Shown here in pieces: positions 27,722-36,044 of a DNA stretch of 64,000 bases. The DNA is from an uncultured SAR86 cluster bacterium. Lineage in GTDB: Bacteria; Pseudomonadota; Gammaproteobacteria; Magnimaribacterales; Magnimaribacteraceae. The notes under the pieces were generated by a model, which did not search any database, was not told the DNA's origin, and saw only the letters and a program-made list of their open reading frames with translations. The translations under genes and the position numbers were made by a program. The DNA is taken from positions 23,873-87,872 of the forward strand of contig CACGNN010000006.1 of the NCBI GenBank assembly GCA_902574355.1. The letters run 5' to 3'. Numbering within the stretch: position 1 is the first letter of the stretch; each line of letters begins with the position of its first letter.

Positions 27722-28277
27722 CTTTTAGTCCTCTAGTATCCCGCATTATTTGCCTATAACTATATCCTCTGTAACCCTCAGAGGTTAAAAGTTTTGATGC
27801 TTCCTTGCGTAGCCAAGTTATTCCTTTTCCTGGATTATCTGTTTGTAATTCCTTTATGACATTCACAACCCTTTCTTTTTTTAGAGCTGATTCCATTGAA
27901 AGACTACTATTATTGAGCTCTTTGTATTTGGGAGAGGATTTATCAGTCATATAGCCCTTTAAATTTGAGACTTCAAGTGCATCCATCATCAACATAGTAT
28001 TGTATACAATAGTTTTTGATATTGGATTTCTATCCACTTCATCAAGTACGAGTTTTGCCCTAAAAATTATATGGGCTGCAAGCCTTAATCTCTCCGATAT
28101 ATTTTCACTATCTAACATTTTAATAACATCATCCCATTTGGTAGAGAAATCAGATTCAGCTAAAATTTCTGCTGCAGCCGCGGCGATATTTTGTAAGTTC
28201 TTTTTTGGATCAAGATCTTCAACTGCCTCTTGAAGTTGAGTTAAAGAAATATCTAGATGTGATTCTTTAGATTTCAT
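27714..28277 (-). CDS. Conserved-looking hypothetical protein
   Basis: I do not recognise this 187-residue protein. It has no signal peptide or membrane segment. The first two thirds look all-helical (AAAAAEILAES, RLAAHIIFRAKLVLDEVD, MLMMDALEVSNLKGYM). The end is basic with several Arg/Lys/Tyr (EGYRGYSYRQIMRDTRGLKVK), which could bind nucleic acid, though that is only an impression. Codon use matches its neighbours, so it is probably a real gene. Its start region is divergent from the DUF3147 gene over a 48-nt A/T-rich gap. Confidence 0.6.
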   Translation of the reverse strand: MKSKESHLDISLTQLQEAVEDLDPKKNLQNIAAAAAEILAESDFSTKWDDVIKMLDSENISERLRLAAHIIFRAKLVLDEVDRNPISKTIVYNTMLMMDALEVSNLKGYMTDKSSPKYKELNNSSLSMESALKKERVVNVIKELQTDNPGKGITWLRKEASKLLTSEGYRGYSYRQIMRDTRGLKVK

Positions 28278-28325
28278 ATATCTTCTTTTATATTAACTAT
28301 TGTTGTTTAATTATTAAATACCTTT

Positions 28326-28676
28326 ATGTACACAATAATTAAGATCATTTTTACCGCCTTAGTGATAGTAATCATTTCTGAAATAGCCAAGAGGTCTACA
28401 CTAATTGCGGGTATTGTAGCTTCTATTCCTTTAACATCTTTGTTAGCATTTATGTGGCTATACTTTGATACACAAGACCCAAACTCCATAAGAGATTTAT
28501 CTAGAAATATACTTTTAATGATACCTCCCTCTTTGACATTCTTTATCGCTTTATACAGCTTAATAGGATGGGATATATCTTTCTATTCAAGTCTAACTAT
28601 ATCAATTTTGCTTACAGCCTTTGTGTATTGGGTATATTTCTTTATATTAGGATTTTTTGGAATTACTTTAAAATAA
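28326..28676 (+). CDS. DUF3147 family membrane protein
   Basis: A 116-residue inner-membrane protein with about four helices (residues ~2-20, 27-48, 63-80, 90-113). The segments EIAKRSTLIAGIVASIPLTSLLAF and the charged WLYFDTQD after helix 2 match DUF3147, whose function is unknown. It leads a short run of small genes (DUF1543, hinT) on the same strand. Confidence 0.75.
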   Translation: MYTIIKIIFTALVIVIISEIAKRSTLIAGIVASIPLTSLLAFMWLYFDTQDPNSIRDLSRNILLMIPPSLTFFIALYSLIGWDISFYSSLTISILLTAFVYWVYFFILGFFGITLK

Positions 28677-28684
28677 AAAATAGT

Positions 28685-28954
28685 ATGAAATTATTTATGG
28701 TGCATGTTGGATTTTATGACAGATCTATTGGGGAGGGTCTCTACGAGACCCACGTGAATTATTTTATAGCTGCAAAGAATGCTAAAGAAGCCAAAACTAA
28801 GGCACATTCCTTAGAAGAATTTCAGGCAAAATCTATGCACATTGATGGGATAAAAGAAATTTCAAATGTTCAGGGCTATGAAGTTATTTTGAAGGAAGGT
28901 TCCGAATCAGAGCAAGGAAAGGTCATTTCTTATGATGAAGTAAAGGAGTTATGA
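28685..28954 (+). CDS. DUF1543 family protein
   Basis: An 89-residue soluble protein beginning MKLFMVHVGFYDRS. The family's conserved features, an MF(V/M)xxGGYD-like first strand and later ETHVNYFIAAKNAKEAK, are recognisable; DUF1543 has no assigned function. The frame is open upstream of 28685, but that part reads through the end of the previous gene, so I use the ATG 8 nt after its stop. It overlaps hinT by 4 nt. Confidence 0.75.
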   Translation: MKLFMVHVGFYDRSIGEGLYETHVNYFIAAKNAKEAKTKAHSLEEFQAKSMHIDGIKEISNVQGYEVILKEGSESEQGKVISYDEVKEL

Positions 28955-29298
28955 GAGTGAGCGATACAATTTTTCAAAAGATCATCGATAAACAATTACC
29001 AGCAGATATAATTTATGAAGATGATAAATCTTTAGTTTTTAGAGACATTAACCCTGTTGCGCCCACTCATCTATTAATAATTCCAAAAAAACAAATAGAA
29101 AAAATATCTGATGCACAAAAAGAAGATCAGGAACTTCTTGGTCATTTATTTCTTGTAGCTGGAGAAGTGGCAAGACAATTAGGAATACAAGATGCTTTTA
29201 GACTTGTTGTGAATAATGGTGCAGGAGCGCAACAAACTGTTTTTCACCTCCATATACATCTTATAGCTGAAAGAGATTTTTCCTGGCCTCCGGGTTAA
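28951..29298 (+). CDS. hinT: HinT, HIT-family purine nucleoside phosphoramidase
   Basis: HinT hydrolyses adenosine phosphoramidates and aminoacyl-AMP adducts. The histidine triad HLHIHL is at residues 99-104, with His101 and His103 in the catalytic strand. IFQKIIDKQLPADIIYED and RDINPVAPTHLLIIPKK are family hallmarks. 115 residues is normal. The stop codon overlaps that of bepA on the opposite strand (TTAA at 29295-29298). Confidence 0.94.
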   Translation: MRVSDTIFQKIIDKQLPADIIYEDDKSLVFRDINPVAPTHLLIIPKKQIEKISDAQKEDQELLGHLFLVAGEVARQLGIQDAFRLVVNNGAGAQQTVFHLHIHLIAERDFSWPPG

Positions 29299-30737
29299 GA
29301 GAAGGACTTGAGGGCTTCGATAGATTTATGGGATCTTTCAATCTTATTATGGATAGCCTCTGTAAGTTGAAAATTATTGCCAGTTAAATCAAGAGCCATC
29401 CTAAGATGTTTTATTGATGTCTCGTAAGATCCTGTTAAGAAAAAAAATTCCGCTCTGGATAGGTGCAATCCTATTAAATTTTTATCTAGCCCTTGCACCT
29501 CTGCTAACCAATACCAAACTTGAGGATCTTTAGGTCTTTTCAATGTGAGATCCTTCAGTATCTTTTCTCCCAATTTATAGTCACCTTTATTCATCAAAAC
29601 TCTGTTGTAAAGCATTGAGATAGGATAATTGTAAGGATTAGTGCTTAACAGAGATGATGCTAACGCTTCTGCCTCAAAATAATTTTCTGCTTCAATATGA
29701 AGTTCTAAGAGACCTATTTGAAGCATGAGGTTTTCACTATCCATTTCTAATGCTTGTCTCATGCTATTTAATGCTTGAGAGTGTTTGTTGTCCCTAGAAT
29801 ACGCAAGTGCAAGTCCATAGTGCGCTTCTAATTTTTCTCTTTCATCAGATGAATCTGTAAGCTCTTTTTGAAATATTGTTACAGCTTGTCGAGGTATTTC
29901 AGAAAAATGTACGATTGTCCTATTCCTCACAAGATCATAATCAAGGGAATTTCTGTAGTTTTTGTTTTCAAAACCTTGTGCCCTGGATTGAGCATCCGCG
30001 ATTCTATTTTTAGTAAGAGGGTGAGACCTTAAAAACTCAAGTTCGTTCGAACCTGAAAGCCTACTTAAAGATTGTAATTTTTCAAACATATAAGAAGTAC
30101 TTTTTGGATCGAAACCTGCCGATACCATATTTTTAAATCCAATTCTGTCAGCTTCTTGCTCATCGCCTCGACTAAAGGAGAGGTTCTGCTGAGTAATTGC
30201 TTGTTGACCTACTAGAAGAGCATTTGGATTACTAGTTGCCCCAGCAAGGGCTATACTTCCTAGTATCATGAGGGAATTGGCTAAGCTCCTATCTTTTTGC
30301 CTCTGCATTCTTCTTGCGAAGTGTCTTTGACTTAAATGAGCTAATTCATGAGATAGAACAGAAGCAAATTGACCTTCGGTGTCCGCATGAAAAATAAGAC
30401 CAGCATTGATGCCAATAATGCCTCCAGGTGCAGCAAAAGCATTAACAGACTTTTCATCTATTAGTGCAATCTCCAATCTTCTATCAGTTAATTCACTAAA
30501 TTCGGATAATCTGTATACTAAATGTTCAGAATAATCCTGAGAAACCGGATCGATATATTCTGGTAAAGTTCTTCGGAGTTGGGCCATATATAGCCTTCCT
30601 AAATTATATTCAGAAGCAATAGATATAACCGAAGAAGAGCTATCTCCTATAACAGGGAGGTCCTCCTCGGAAGAAAATAAGTTGCTAGATACCAAGATCA
30701 ACAAATAGATTATGAATTTCGCTATAATGCTTCGCAT
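29295..30737 (-). CDS. bepA: BepA-like periplasmic M48 metalloprotease/chaperone
   Basis: BepA helps assemble LptD and degrades stalled outer-membrane proteins through the BAM complex. A signal peptide (residues 1-22) precedes the M48 protease domain with zinc motif HELAH (130-134) and the third ligand Glu195 in GDEQEADRIG. A C-terminal TPR array follows (from ~residue 285: AHYGLALAYSRDNKHSQAL, ALASSLLSTNPYNYP, WYWLAEVQGLDKN). 480 residues matches E. coli BepA (487). It lies next to perM, as in E. coli, but divergently. Confidence 0.92.
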   Translation of the reverse strand: MRSIIAKFIIYLLILVSSNLFSSEEDLPVIGDSSSSVISIASEYNLGRLYMAQLRRTLPEYIDPVSQDYSEHLVYRLSEFSELTDRRLEIALIDEKSVNAFAAPGGIIGINAGLIFHADTEGQFASVLSHELAHLSQRHFARRMQRQKDRSLANSLMILGSIALAGATSNPNALLVGQQAITQQNLSFSRGDEQEADRIGFKNMVSAGFDPKSTSYMFEKLQSLSRLSGSNELEFLRSHPLTKNRIADAQSRAQGFENKNYRNSLDYDLVRNRTIVHFSEIPRQAVTIFQKELTDSSDEREKLEAHYGLALAYSRDNKHSQALNSMRQALEMDSENLMLQIGLLELHIEAENYFEAEALASSLLSTNPYNYPISMLYNRVLMNKGDYKLGEKILKDLTLKRPKDPQVWYWLAEVQGLDKNLIGLHLSRAEFFFLTGSYETSIKHLRMALDLTGNNFQLTEAIHNKIERSHKSIEALKSFS

Positions 30738-30810
30738 AAAATTTTATAACGCTAATTATATTAAATTAAAGAAATAGATTACCTAAAATATTATTAGTTC
30801 CACAATTATA

Positions 30811-31848
30811 ATGCAGAGTTTATTAGATAAATTTATAAAAAGGTTTTTCTCCAATGAGGAATCTGTATATTTTGCCATCCTACTAATATTTTCTTTCCTT
30901 TTTATAATTTTCTTTGGTGATATCTTATTACCAGTAATTATCAGTGTAGTTATAGCGTTTCTTTTAAATGGGTTCATGAATGCTTTGCTTAAGATGGATA
31001 TTTCTCAACAACTATCTTTGACCATAACCTTATTAGTCTTTTTTGGCTGTTATATGAGTTTATTTTTAGCTCTTCCTTCAATTGGTACAGAAATTAATAA
31101 TTTATTGCAAAATCTTCCGACAATTGTGAGCTCTTTTCAACAAACTCTAGTTGAGATGAATAATTATTTTTCAAAGGAAGATATAGATTTGATTTTCGCT
31201 AATTTGAGCAATCAGATTAATAGTTTATTAAGCTCAGCTTTGGGTCAATTAGCAGGGACTATTTCTTTAATGTTTAATGCAATCCTTTACGCAATAATGA
31301 TTCCTTTGATGGTTTTCTTTTTCCTGAAGGATAAGAATGAATTACTACCAATTGCCTCATTTTTACTACCCAAAGAAAATGGATTTATGCAATCCGTTTT
31401 TTCAGAAATGAATGATCAACTCTTTAATTACGTTACTGGAAAATTTTTGGAAATGATTATTGTTGCTAGTGCCTCATATATCTTATTTGCTGCACTTGGA
31501 CTTCCTTATGCTGTGTTAATTGCAATACTTGTTGGTCTTTCAGTAATTATCCCAATATTTGGTGCAATTTTAGTGACCGTCCCAGTTGTTTTGATTGGCC
31601 TGTATGAGTGGGGTGTATCTGAGAATTTCTACTGGCTACTGGGATTCTATCTATTAATACAAATTTTAGATGGTAATGTTCTTGTTCCTATACTTTTTTC
31701 GACTAGAAATAATCTTCATCCGGCAGTTATAATTGTAGCTATTCTATTCTTCGGAGGAATTTGGGGTTTTTGGGGGTTATTTTTTGCCATTCCTCTGGCA
31801 ACATTCATTAAAGCAATTATTAATTCGTGGCCAGAACCAATTGATTAG
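30811..31848 (+). CDS. perM: PerM/AI-2E family permease
   Basis: A polytopic inner-membrane protein of the AI-2E transporter family. Hydrophobic helices cluster at residues ~20-75 and ~155-330, with the amphipathic central region NNLLQNLPTIVSSFQQTL between. The conserved end is GNVLVPILFSTRNNLHPAVIIVAILFFGGIWGFWGLFFAIPLA, given here only as a run of short blocks beginning GNVLVP and ending FFAIPLAT. Substrates for PerM proteins are uncertain. It converges on bcp with overlapping stop codons. Confidence 0.88.
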   Translation: MQSLLDKFIKRFFSNEESVYFAILLIFSFLFIIFFGDILLPVIISVVIAFLLNGFMNALLKMDISQQLSLTITLLVFFGCYMSLFLALPSIGTEINNLLQNLPTIVSSFQQTLVEMNNYFSKEDIDLIFANLSNQINSLLSSALGQLAGTISLMFNAILYAIMIPLMVFFFLKDKNELLPIASFLLPKENGFMQSVFSEMNDQLFNYVTGKFLEMIIVASASYILFAALGLPYAVLIAILVGLSVIIPIFGAILVTVPVVLIGLYEWGVSENFYWLLGFYLLIQILDGNVLVPILFSTRNNLHPAVIIVAILFFGGIWGFWGLFFAIPLATFIKAIINSWPEPID

Positions 31849-32318
31849 CCCTTAAGAAGTTTTGCTGCCTCAAGAACTTCTTTGGCATGACCAGTAACCT
31901 TAACTTTTCTCCATTCGTTGACTAATTTCCCTTTTGAGTCTATTAAAAATGTACTTCTCTCTATTCCCATATATTTTTTACCATACATGCTCTTTTCTTT
32001 TATCACATCGTATTGTTTGCATATTTTTTCATCGGGATCAGATATCAGTTCGAAATTGAATTTCTCATTCTTTTTGAATTTTTCATGAGATTTTATTGAT
32101 TCCCTAGATAAACCAAAAATTACAGTATTTGCTCTGGTAAATTGGGCTTTTAAATCTCTGAAGTCTTGACCCTCCGTAGTGCAGCCTGGAGTGCTATCTT
32201 TCGGATAAAAATACAACACTACATTCTTACCTTTAAAATCAGAGAGACTTACGTTCTTATTTCCGGTGCATTCGCCCTTAAAGATTGGGGCTTTATTATT
32301 TATTTTAGGTGTTGGCAT
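31845..32318 (-). CDS. bcp: Bcp/PrxQ-type peroxiredoxin
   Basis: A thiol peroxidase that reduces hydrogen peroxide and organic peroxides. The peroxidatic Cys46 is in YPKDSTPGCTTEG. The resolving Cys that E. coli Bcp has five residues later is Gln51 here, so this copy must work as a 1-Cys enzyme or use another Cys (one lies in EKICKQYDV). 157 residues is normal. A strong GGGAGGAG Shine-Dalgarno precedes the start. Its divergent partner is dapA, 63 nt away. Confidence 0.93.
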   Translation of the reverse strand: MPTPKINNKAPIFKGECTGNKNVSLSDFKGKNVVLYFYPKDSTPGCTTEGQDFRDLKAQFTRANTVIFGLSRESIKSHEKFKKNEKFNFELISDPDEKICKQYDVIKEKSMYGKKYMGIERSTFLIDSKGKLVNEWRKVKVTGHAKEVLEAAKLLKG

Positions 32319-32381
32319 ATCTCCTCCCTTAGAAACATTCTATAATATTGAGATTCTAACATTGAGTTAAAAAAATTATTA

Positions 32382-33278
32382 ATGTTTAATCTAAAAGGCT
32401 CTATTACAGCTCTGGTTACTCCAATGGAATCGGATGGGGAGATAAATTGGGAAGGCTTACAAGATCTAATTGAATGGCACATTAGCGCTAGCACGTCAGG
32501 ACTAGTGGTGGTTGGAACAACTGGAGAGTCAGCTACATTAGATGTTTCGGAACATGTCCAACTTATAGAAAGAAGTGTAGATATTTCGAATGGCAGAATA
32601 AAAGTTATAGCTGGCACGGGAGCTAATTCTACAAAAGAAGCTATATATCTTACAACTTCAGCTAAATCTGCAGGTGCTGATGCTGCACTATTAGTTACAC
32701 CCTATTACAATAAGCCGACACAAGAAGGCTTATATCTGCATTATCAGTTAATTGCAGATGAAGTTGATCTTCCACAAATTCTTTATAATGTGCCTTCAAG
32801 AACGGGATGTGATCTCTTGAATGAAACTGTTCTGAGGTTAGTGGATCATCAAAATATCGTTGGTCTGAAAGATGCTACTGGCGATCTTGGACGCTTAGAA
32901 GATTTTATGACCAATTTAGATTCAGAACAAAAAGATAACTTTGCTTTATATTCTGGAGACGATCCAACTGCCACTGAATTTATGATAAATGGTGGAACAG
33001 GAACAATTTCAGTAACTTCCAATATTGTTCCTAAAACAATATCAAATATATGTGATTATGCTCTTAGCGGAGAAGCCAAGGCAGCCCGAGAGTTAGATGC
33101 AACGCTAGTCAGACTTAATCAAATTCTGTTTATAGAATCTAACCCAATTCCAATAAAATGGATGCTCAATCGAATTGGAAGAATAACTGACGGCATAAGA
33201 TTGCCTTTGTCTCATCTAGACACAAAGTTCCATGATGAGGCCGAGGAAGTTTTGGCTGAATTAAACTTATTAAATTAA
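32382..33278 (+). CDS. dapA: DapA, 4-hydroxy-tetrahydrodipicolinate synthase
   Basis: DapA condenses pyruvate and aspartate semialdehyde, the first committed step to lysine and meso-diaminopimelate. Present are GTTGESATL, VTPYYNKPTQEGLY, the catalytic Tyr in LYNVPSRTGCD, and the Schiff-base Lys in IVGLKDATGD. 298 residues is standard. It overlaps bamC by 1 nt; dapA-bamC-purC is a conserved gammaproteobacterial string. Confidence 0.96.
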   Translation: MFNLKGSITALVTPMESDGEINWEGLQDLIEWHISASTSGLVVVGTTGESATLDVSEHVQLIERSVDISNGRIKVIAGTGANSTKEAIYLTTSAKSAGADAALLVTPYYNKPTQEGLYLHYQLIADEVDLPQILYNVPSRTGCDLLNETVLRLVDHQNIVGLKDATGDLGRLEDFMTNLDSEQKDNFALYSGDDPTATEFMINGGTGTISVTSNIVPKTISNICDYALSGEAKAARELDATLVRLNQILFIESNPIPIKWMLNRIGRITDGIRLPLSHLDTKFHDEAEEVLAELNLLN

Positions 33279-34255
33279 TGAATATGAATAAATTTATCTA
33301 TTTACTGATTGTTTCTCTCTTTTTAAGCTCTTGTAGTTATCTTTTAACTGATCATAAGAATGACTATTTAAGAGAAAAGCAAGAAAAGTCATTAGACTTA
33401 CCAGAAAATTTGACCACTAGACCGATCATCGATTACTACCCCATAAATTCTTCGAACACTGAGACTATTGGCAATGAATACAATATCCCTATGCCACAAC
33501 AAGTATTTTCTTCAGGTACCTCTAATGAGGTAAGGATGCATAAATTAGGTGAAATTAGATGGGTTTATGTTGAAACTTTACCCAGCAGCGCATGGCCGAT
33601 GATGAATGATTTCTGGATTACAAGTGGTTATAGCCTGGCAAAATCAGATCCAACATCAGGAATTATCGAGAGCACTAATATAGGAGACAGCGAAATAAAG
33701 TCCAAACTTGTTATGAAAGTCGAACACGGTATCAGGCAAGCAAGCTCCGAAATTTTTGTCACTCATTTGGAAGAAATTGAAGGTCAATGGATACGAGTGG
33801 TAGGAGATGATAATCTTGAAGAAGAAACTATGCGAAAGGTGTTAGATTACTTCGCAACTACACCACCAAGTGGAGGTACTTCATTGGTAGCCTTAAACCT
33901 GAATTATGGTCAGAAAGCCGCTCTCATACAAGATGATAGTCAGGTAAGTTTTATTGAGCTTAACTTGGAATATGCGCGTGCTTGGGCAGCCGTTGATAGA
34001 GCACTAAAAGAAGCTTTAATAGACGTAAATGACCTTGATAGAGATGAAGGAGTTTTTTATGTAAACTTTTCAAGAGAAGAGCAAAAGGGTTTTATTAGAA
34101 GAATCTTTTCTGGTGATTCATTTAACGGAGATTTTAAAATCTTAGTTACAGAAATTGATGAAAAAACTTGCAGAGTTACAATAAGCTCAGAAGTGGAGGA
34201 GGCTAAAGCTTATGAGCGGGAGCTTCTTTCAGAAATCAACCAATCATTGTCTTAA
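33278..34255 (+). CDS. bamC: BamC, outer-membrane assembly lipoprotein
   Basis: A lipoprotein of the BAM complex. The signal peptide ends in a lipobox with Cys19 (LFLSSCSYL). An unstructured segment with RPIIDYYPI follows, and then two helix-grip domains ([23 protein letters not shown] split across ~residues 90-115; second domain from [24 protein letters not shown]). At 325 residues it is similar to E. coli (344). BamB is also in this window at 47381. Confidence 0.9.
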   Translation: MNMNKFIYLLIVSLFLSSCSYLLTDHKNDYLREKQEKSLDLPENLTTRPIIDYYPINSSNTETIGNEYNIPMPQQVFSSGTSNEVRMHKLGEIRWVYVETLPSSAWPMMNDFWITSGYSLAKSDPTSGIIESTNIGDSEIKSKLVMKVEHGIRQASSEIFVTHLEEIEGQWIRVVGDDNLEEETMRKVLDYFATTPPSGGTSLVALNLNYGQKAALIQDDSQVSFIELNLEYARAWAAVDRALKEALIDVNDLDRDEGVFYVNFSREEQKGFIRRIFSGDSFNGDFKILVTEIDEKTCRVTISSEVEEAKAYERELLSEINQSLS

Positions 34256-34260
34256 ATTTT

Positions 34261-34977
34261 ATGGAAAATATTGAAAAAGGAGAACTAATAACTACAGGAA
34301 AGGCTAAATCTTTGTATGAGTCTAATGAATCAGATTACCTGATAATGCACTATCGAGATGATACTTCTGCTTTCGATGGCAAGAAAATTGAAAGTTTAGA
34401 TGGGAAAGGAACCATTAATAATAAATTTAATGCTTTCATAATGGATTATCTTGAAGGGGAGGGAATTCCTACTCACTTTGAAAAACTTATCAGTGAAACG
34501 GATAGTCTAGTTAAAAGACTTGATATGGCACCTGTAGAGTGTGTTGTAAGAAATGTTGCTGCTGGAAGTATTTGTAAAAGACTAGGTTTGGAGGAGGGTA
34601 TGGACTTAAACCCACCTACATTCGAATTCTTTTATAAAGATGATGATCTTGGTGATCCAATGATCAATGAATATCATATTAAATCATTCGGTTGGGCAAC
34701 CGAGGATCAAGTAACTCAAATGCAAACAAAAACATTTCAAGTTAATGATGCTCTAAAGAAATTATTTTCTGAAGCCGGAATGATCTTAGTAGATTACAAG
34801 TTAGAATTTGGAGATTTCAAAGGTGAACTTTTGTTAGGAGATGAATTCACGCCAGATGGTTGCCGAGTTTGGGATGTAGAAACTAGAGAAAAGCTTGATA
34901 AGGACAGATTCAGACAAGGTCTAGGAGATGTTGTGGAGTCGTATCAGATAATGGCAAAAAAACTTGGAGTCATTTAG
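34261..34977 (+). CDS. purC: PurC, SAICAR synthase
   Basis: PurC joins aspartate to CAIR in de novo purine synthesis. The N-terminal [20 protein letters not shown], the [13 protein letters not shown] block, and [13 protein letters not shown] with the KDRFRQGLG end are typical. 238 residues matches E. coli (237). The stop is 2 nt from the stop of convergent korB. Confidence 0.96.
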   Translation: MENIEKGELITTGKAKSLYESNESDYLIMHYRDDTSAFDGKKIESLDGKGTINNKFNAFIMDYLEGEGIPTHFEKLISETDSLVKRLDMAPVECVVRNVAAGSICKRLGLEEGMDLNPPTFEFFYKDDDLGDPMINEYHIKSFGWATEDQVTQMQTKTFQVNDALKKLFSEAGMILVDYKLEFGDFKGELLLGDEFTPDGCRVWDVETREKLDKDRFRQGLGDVVESYQIMAKKLGVI

Positions 34978-34979
34978 AT

Positions 34980-36035
34980 TTATTTAAGACCAGAATTTAT
35001 ATCCTTTAATTTTTCTGAACCAGGACATAAATCATTAAGATCCATCTCATTTAAAGGCTTGTCTGAGACGTTTAGAATTTCTTTTAAATCCTTAGCTTCT
35101 GGATCTGCATAAAGAAGACCTGTTAGAACCTTCCCATCTCTTTGAGATTCTTGAATATTTTGTATGGCCTTTATTTTATCTGCAGGATCATAATTTTCGG
35201 AGATTTTTTCCAGAGAAAGTAACGAACCATCATGTAAAGGAACATCAACAGTTGATCCTTTTGGATAATCAGTAAGTATTTCCTTTCCAGAAGGTACAAA
35301 GTCTGGCCTAGACAGGGCGTCATTATGTTCTCGAATGTAGTCATAACTTTTAGTAGAGGTGTTGTGATTATTAAAGGTTACACAAGGAGAAATTATGTCT
35401 AAAAAAGAGAAACCTTTATGGGATAAGGCAGCTTTTAGCAAAGGAACTAATTGCTCTTTATCTCCAGAAAAGCTTCTTGCAACAAAACTTGCACCTAATT
35501 GAATGGCCATGGAAGGTAAATCTATTGAAGGAAATAGATTATCATCGCCATATTTACTTTTCGATTCCAAATCATTTGTAGCTGAAAATTGACCTTTTGT
35601 AAGTCCATAAGTGCCATTATTTTCAACTATATATGTCATATTAAGCTGCCTTCTAGCACAGTGAATAAATTGACCAATACCTATTGATGCGCTGTCTCCA
35701 TCTCCAGAAATCCCCAAATATAATAGCTCATGATTCGCCATAGCAGCACCAGTTGCGATTGAAGGCATCCTTCCATGAACTGAGTTGAATCCATGAGATT
35801 GGTTCAAAAAGTAGGCGGGAGCTTTAGACGAACAACCTATTCCTGATAATTTTGCGACCTTGTAAGATTCTATACTGAGTTGAAAGCAAGCCTCAACTAT
35901 TGCTGAGCTTATTGAGTCATGCCCACATCCTGCACAAAGGGTAGAGACAGCACCCTCATAATCTCTTCGTGTTAGTCCCAATTCATTTTTTTCAAGAAGT
36001 GGATGATGATTTTTTGGCTTTACTATATAAGTCAT
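34980..36035 (-). CDS. korB: 2-oxoacid:ferredoxin oxidoreductase, beta subunit (KorB type)
   Basis: The TPP-binding subunit of a CoA-dependent 2-oxoacid oxidoreductase. The Fe-S cysteines in TLCAGCGHDS and KLSGIGCSSKAP, the TPP motif GISGDGDSASIG with NNGTYGLTKGQ, and the later SPCVTFNNHN are present. Similarity to the KorB group suggests 2-oxoglutarate as substrate, but the sequence does not prove it. The C-terminal ~90 residues extend past the catalytic fold, as in KorB proteins. It follows korA by 9 nt in the operon 39883 to 34980. Confidence 0.88.
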   Translation of the reverse strand: MTYIVKPKNHHPLLEKNELGLTRRDYEGAVSTLCAGCGHDSISSAIVEACFQLSIESYKVAKLSGIGCSSKAPAYFLNQSHGFNSVHGRMPSIATGAAMANHELLYLGISGDGDSASIGIGQFIHCARRQLNMTYIVENNGTYGLTKGQFSATNDLESKSKYGDDNLFPSIDLPSMAIQLGASFVARSFSGDKEQLVPLLKAALSHKGFSFLDIISPCVTFNNHNTSTKSYDYIREHNDALSRPDFVPSGKEILTDYPKGSTVDVPLHDGSLLSLEKISENYDPADKIKAIQNIQESQRDGKVLTGLLYADPEAKDLKEILNVSDKPLNEMDLNDLCPGSEKLKDINSGLK

Positions 36036-36044
36036 TTAATTTCC

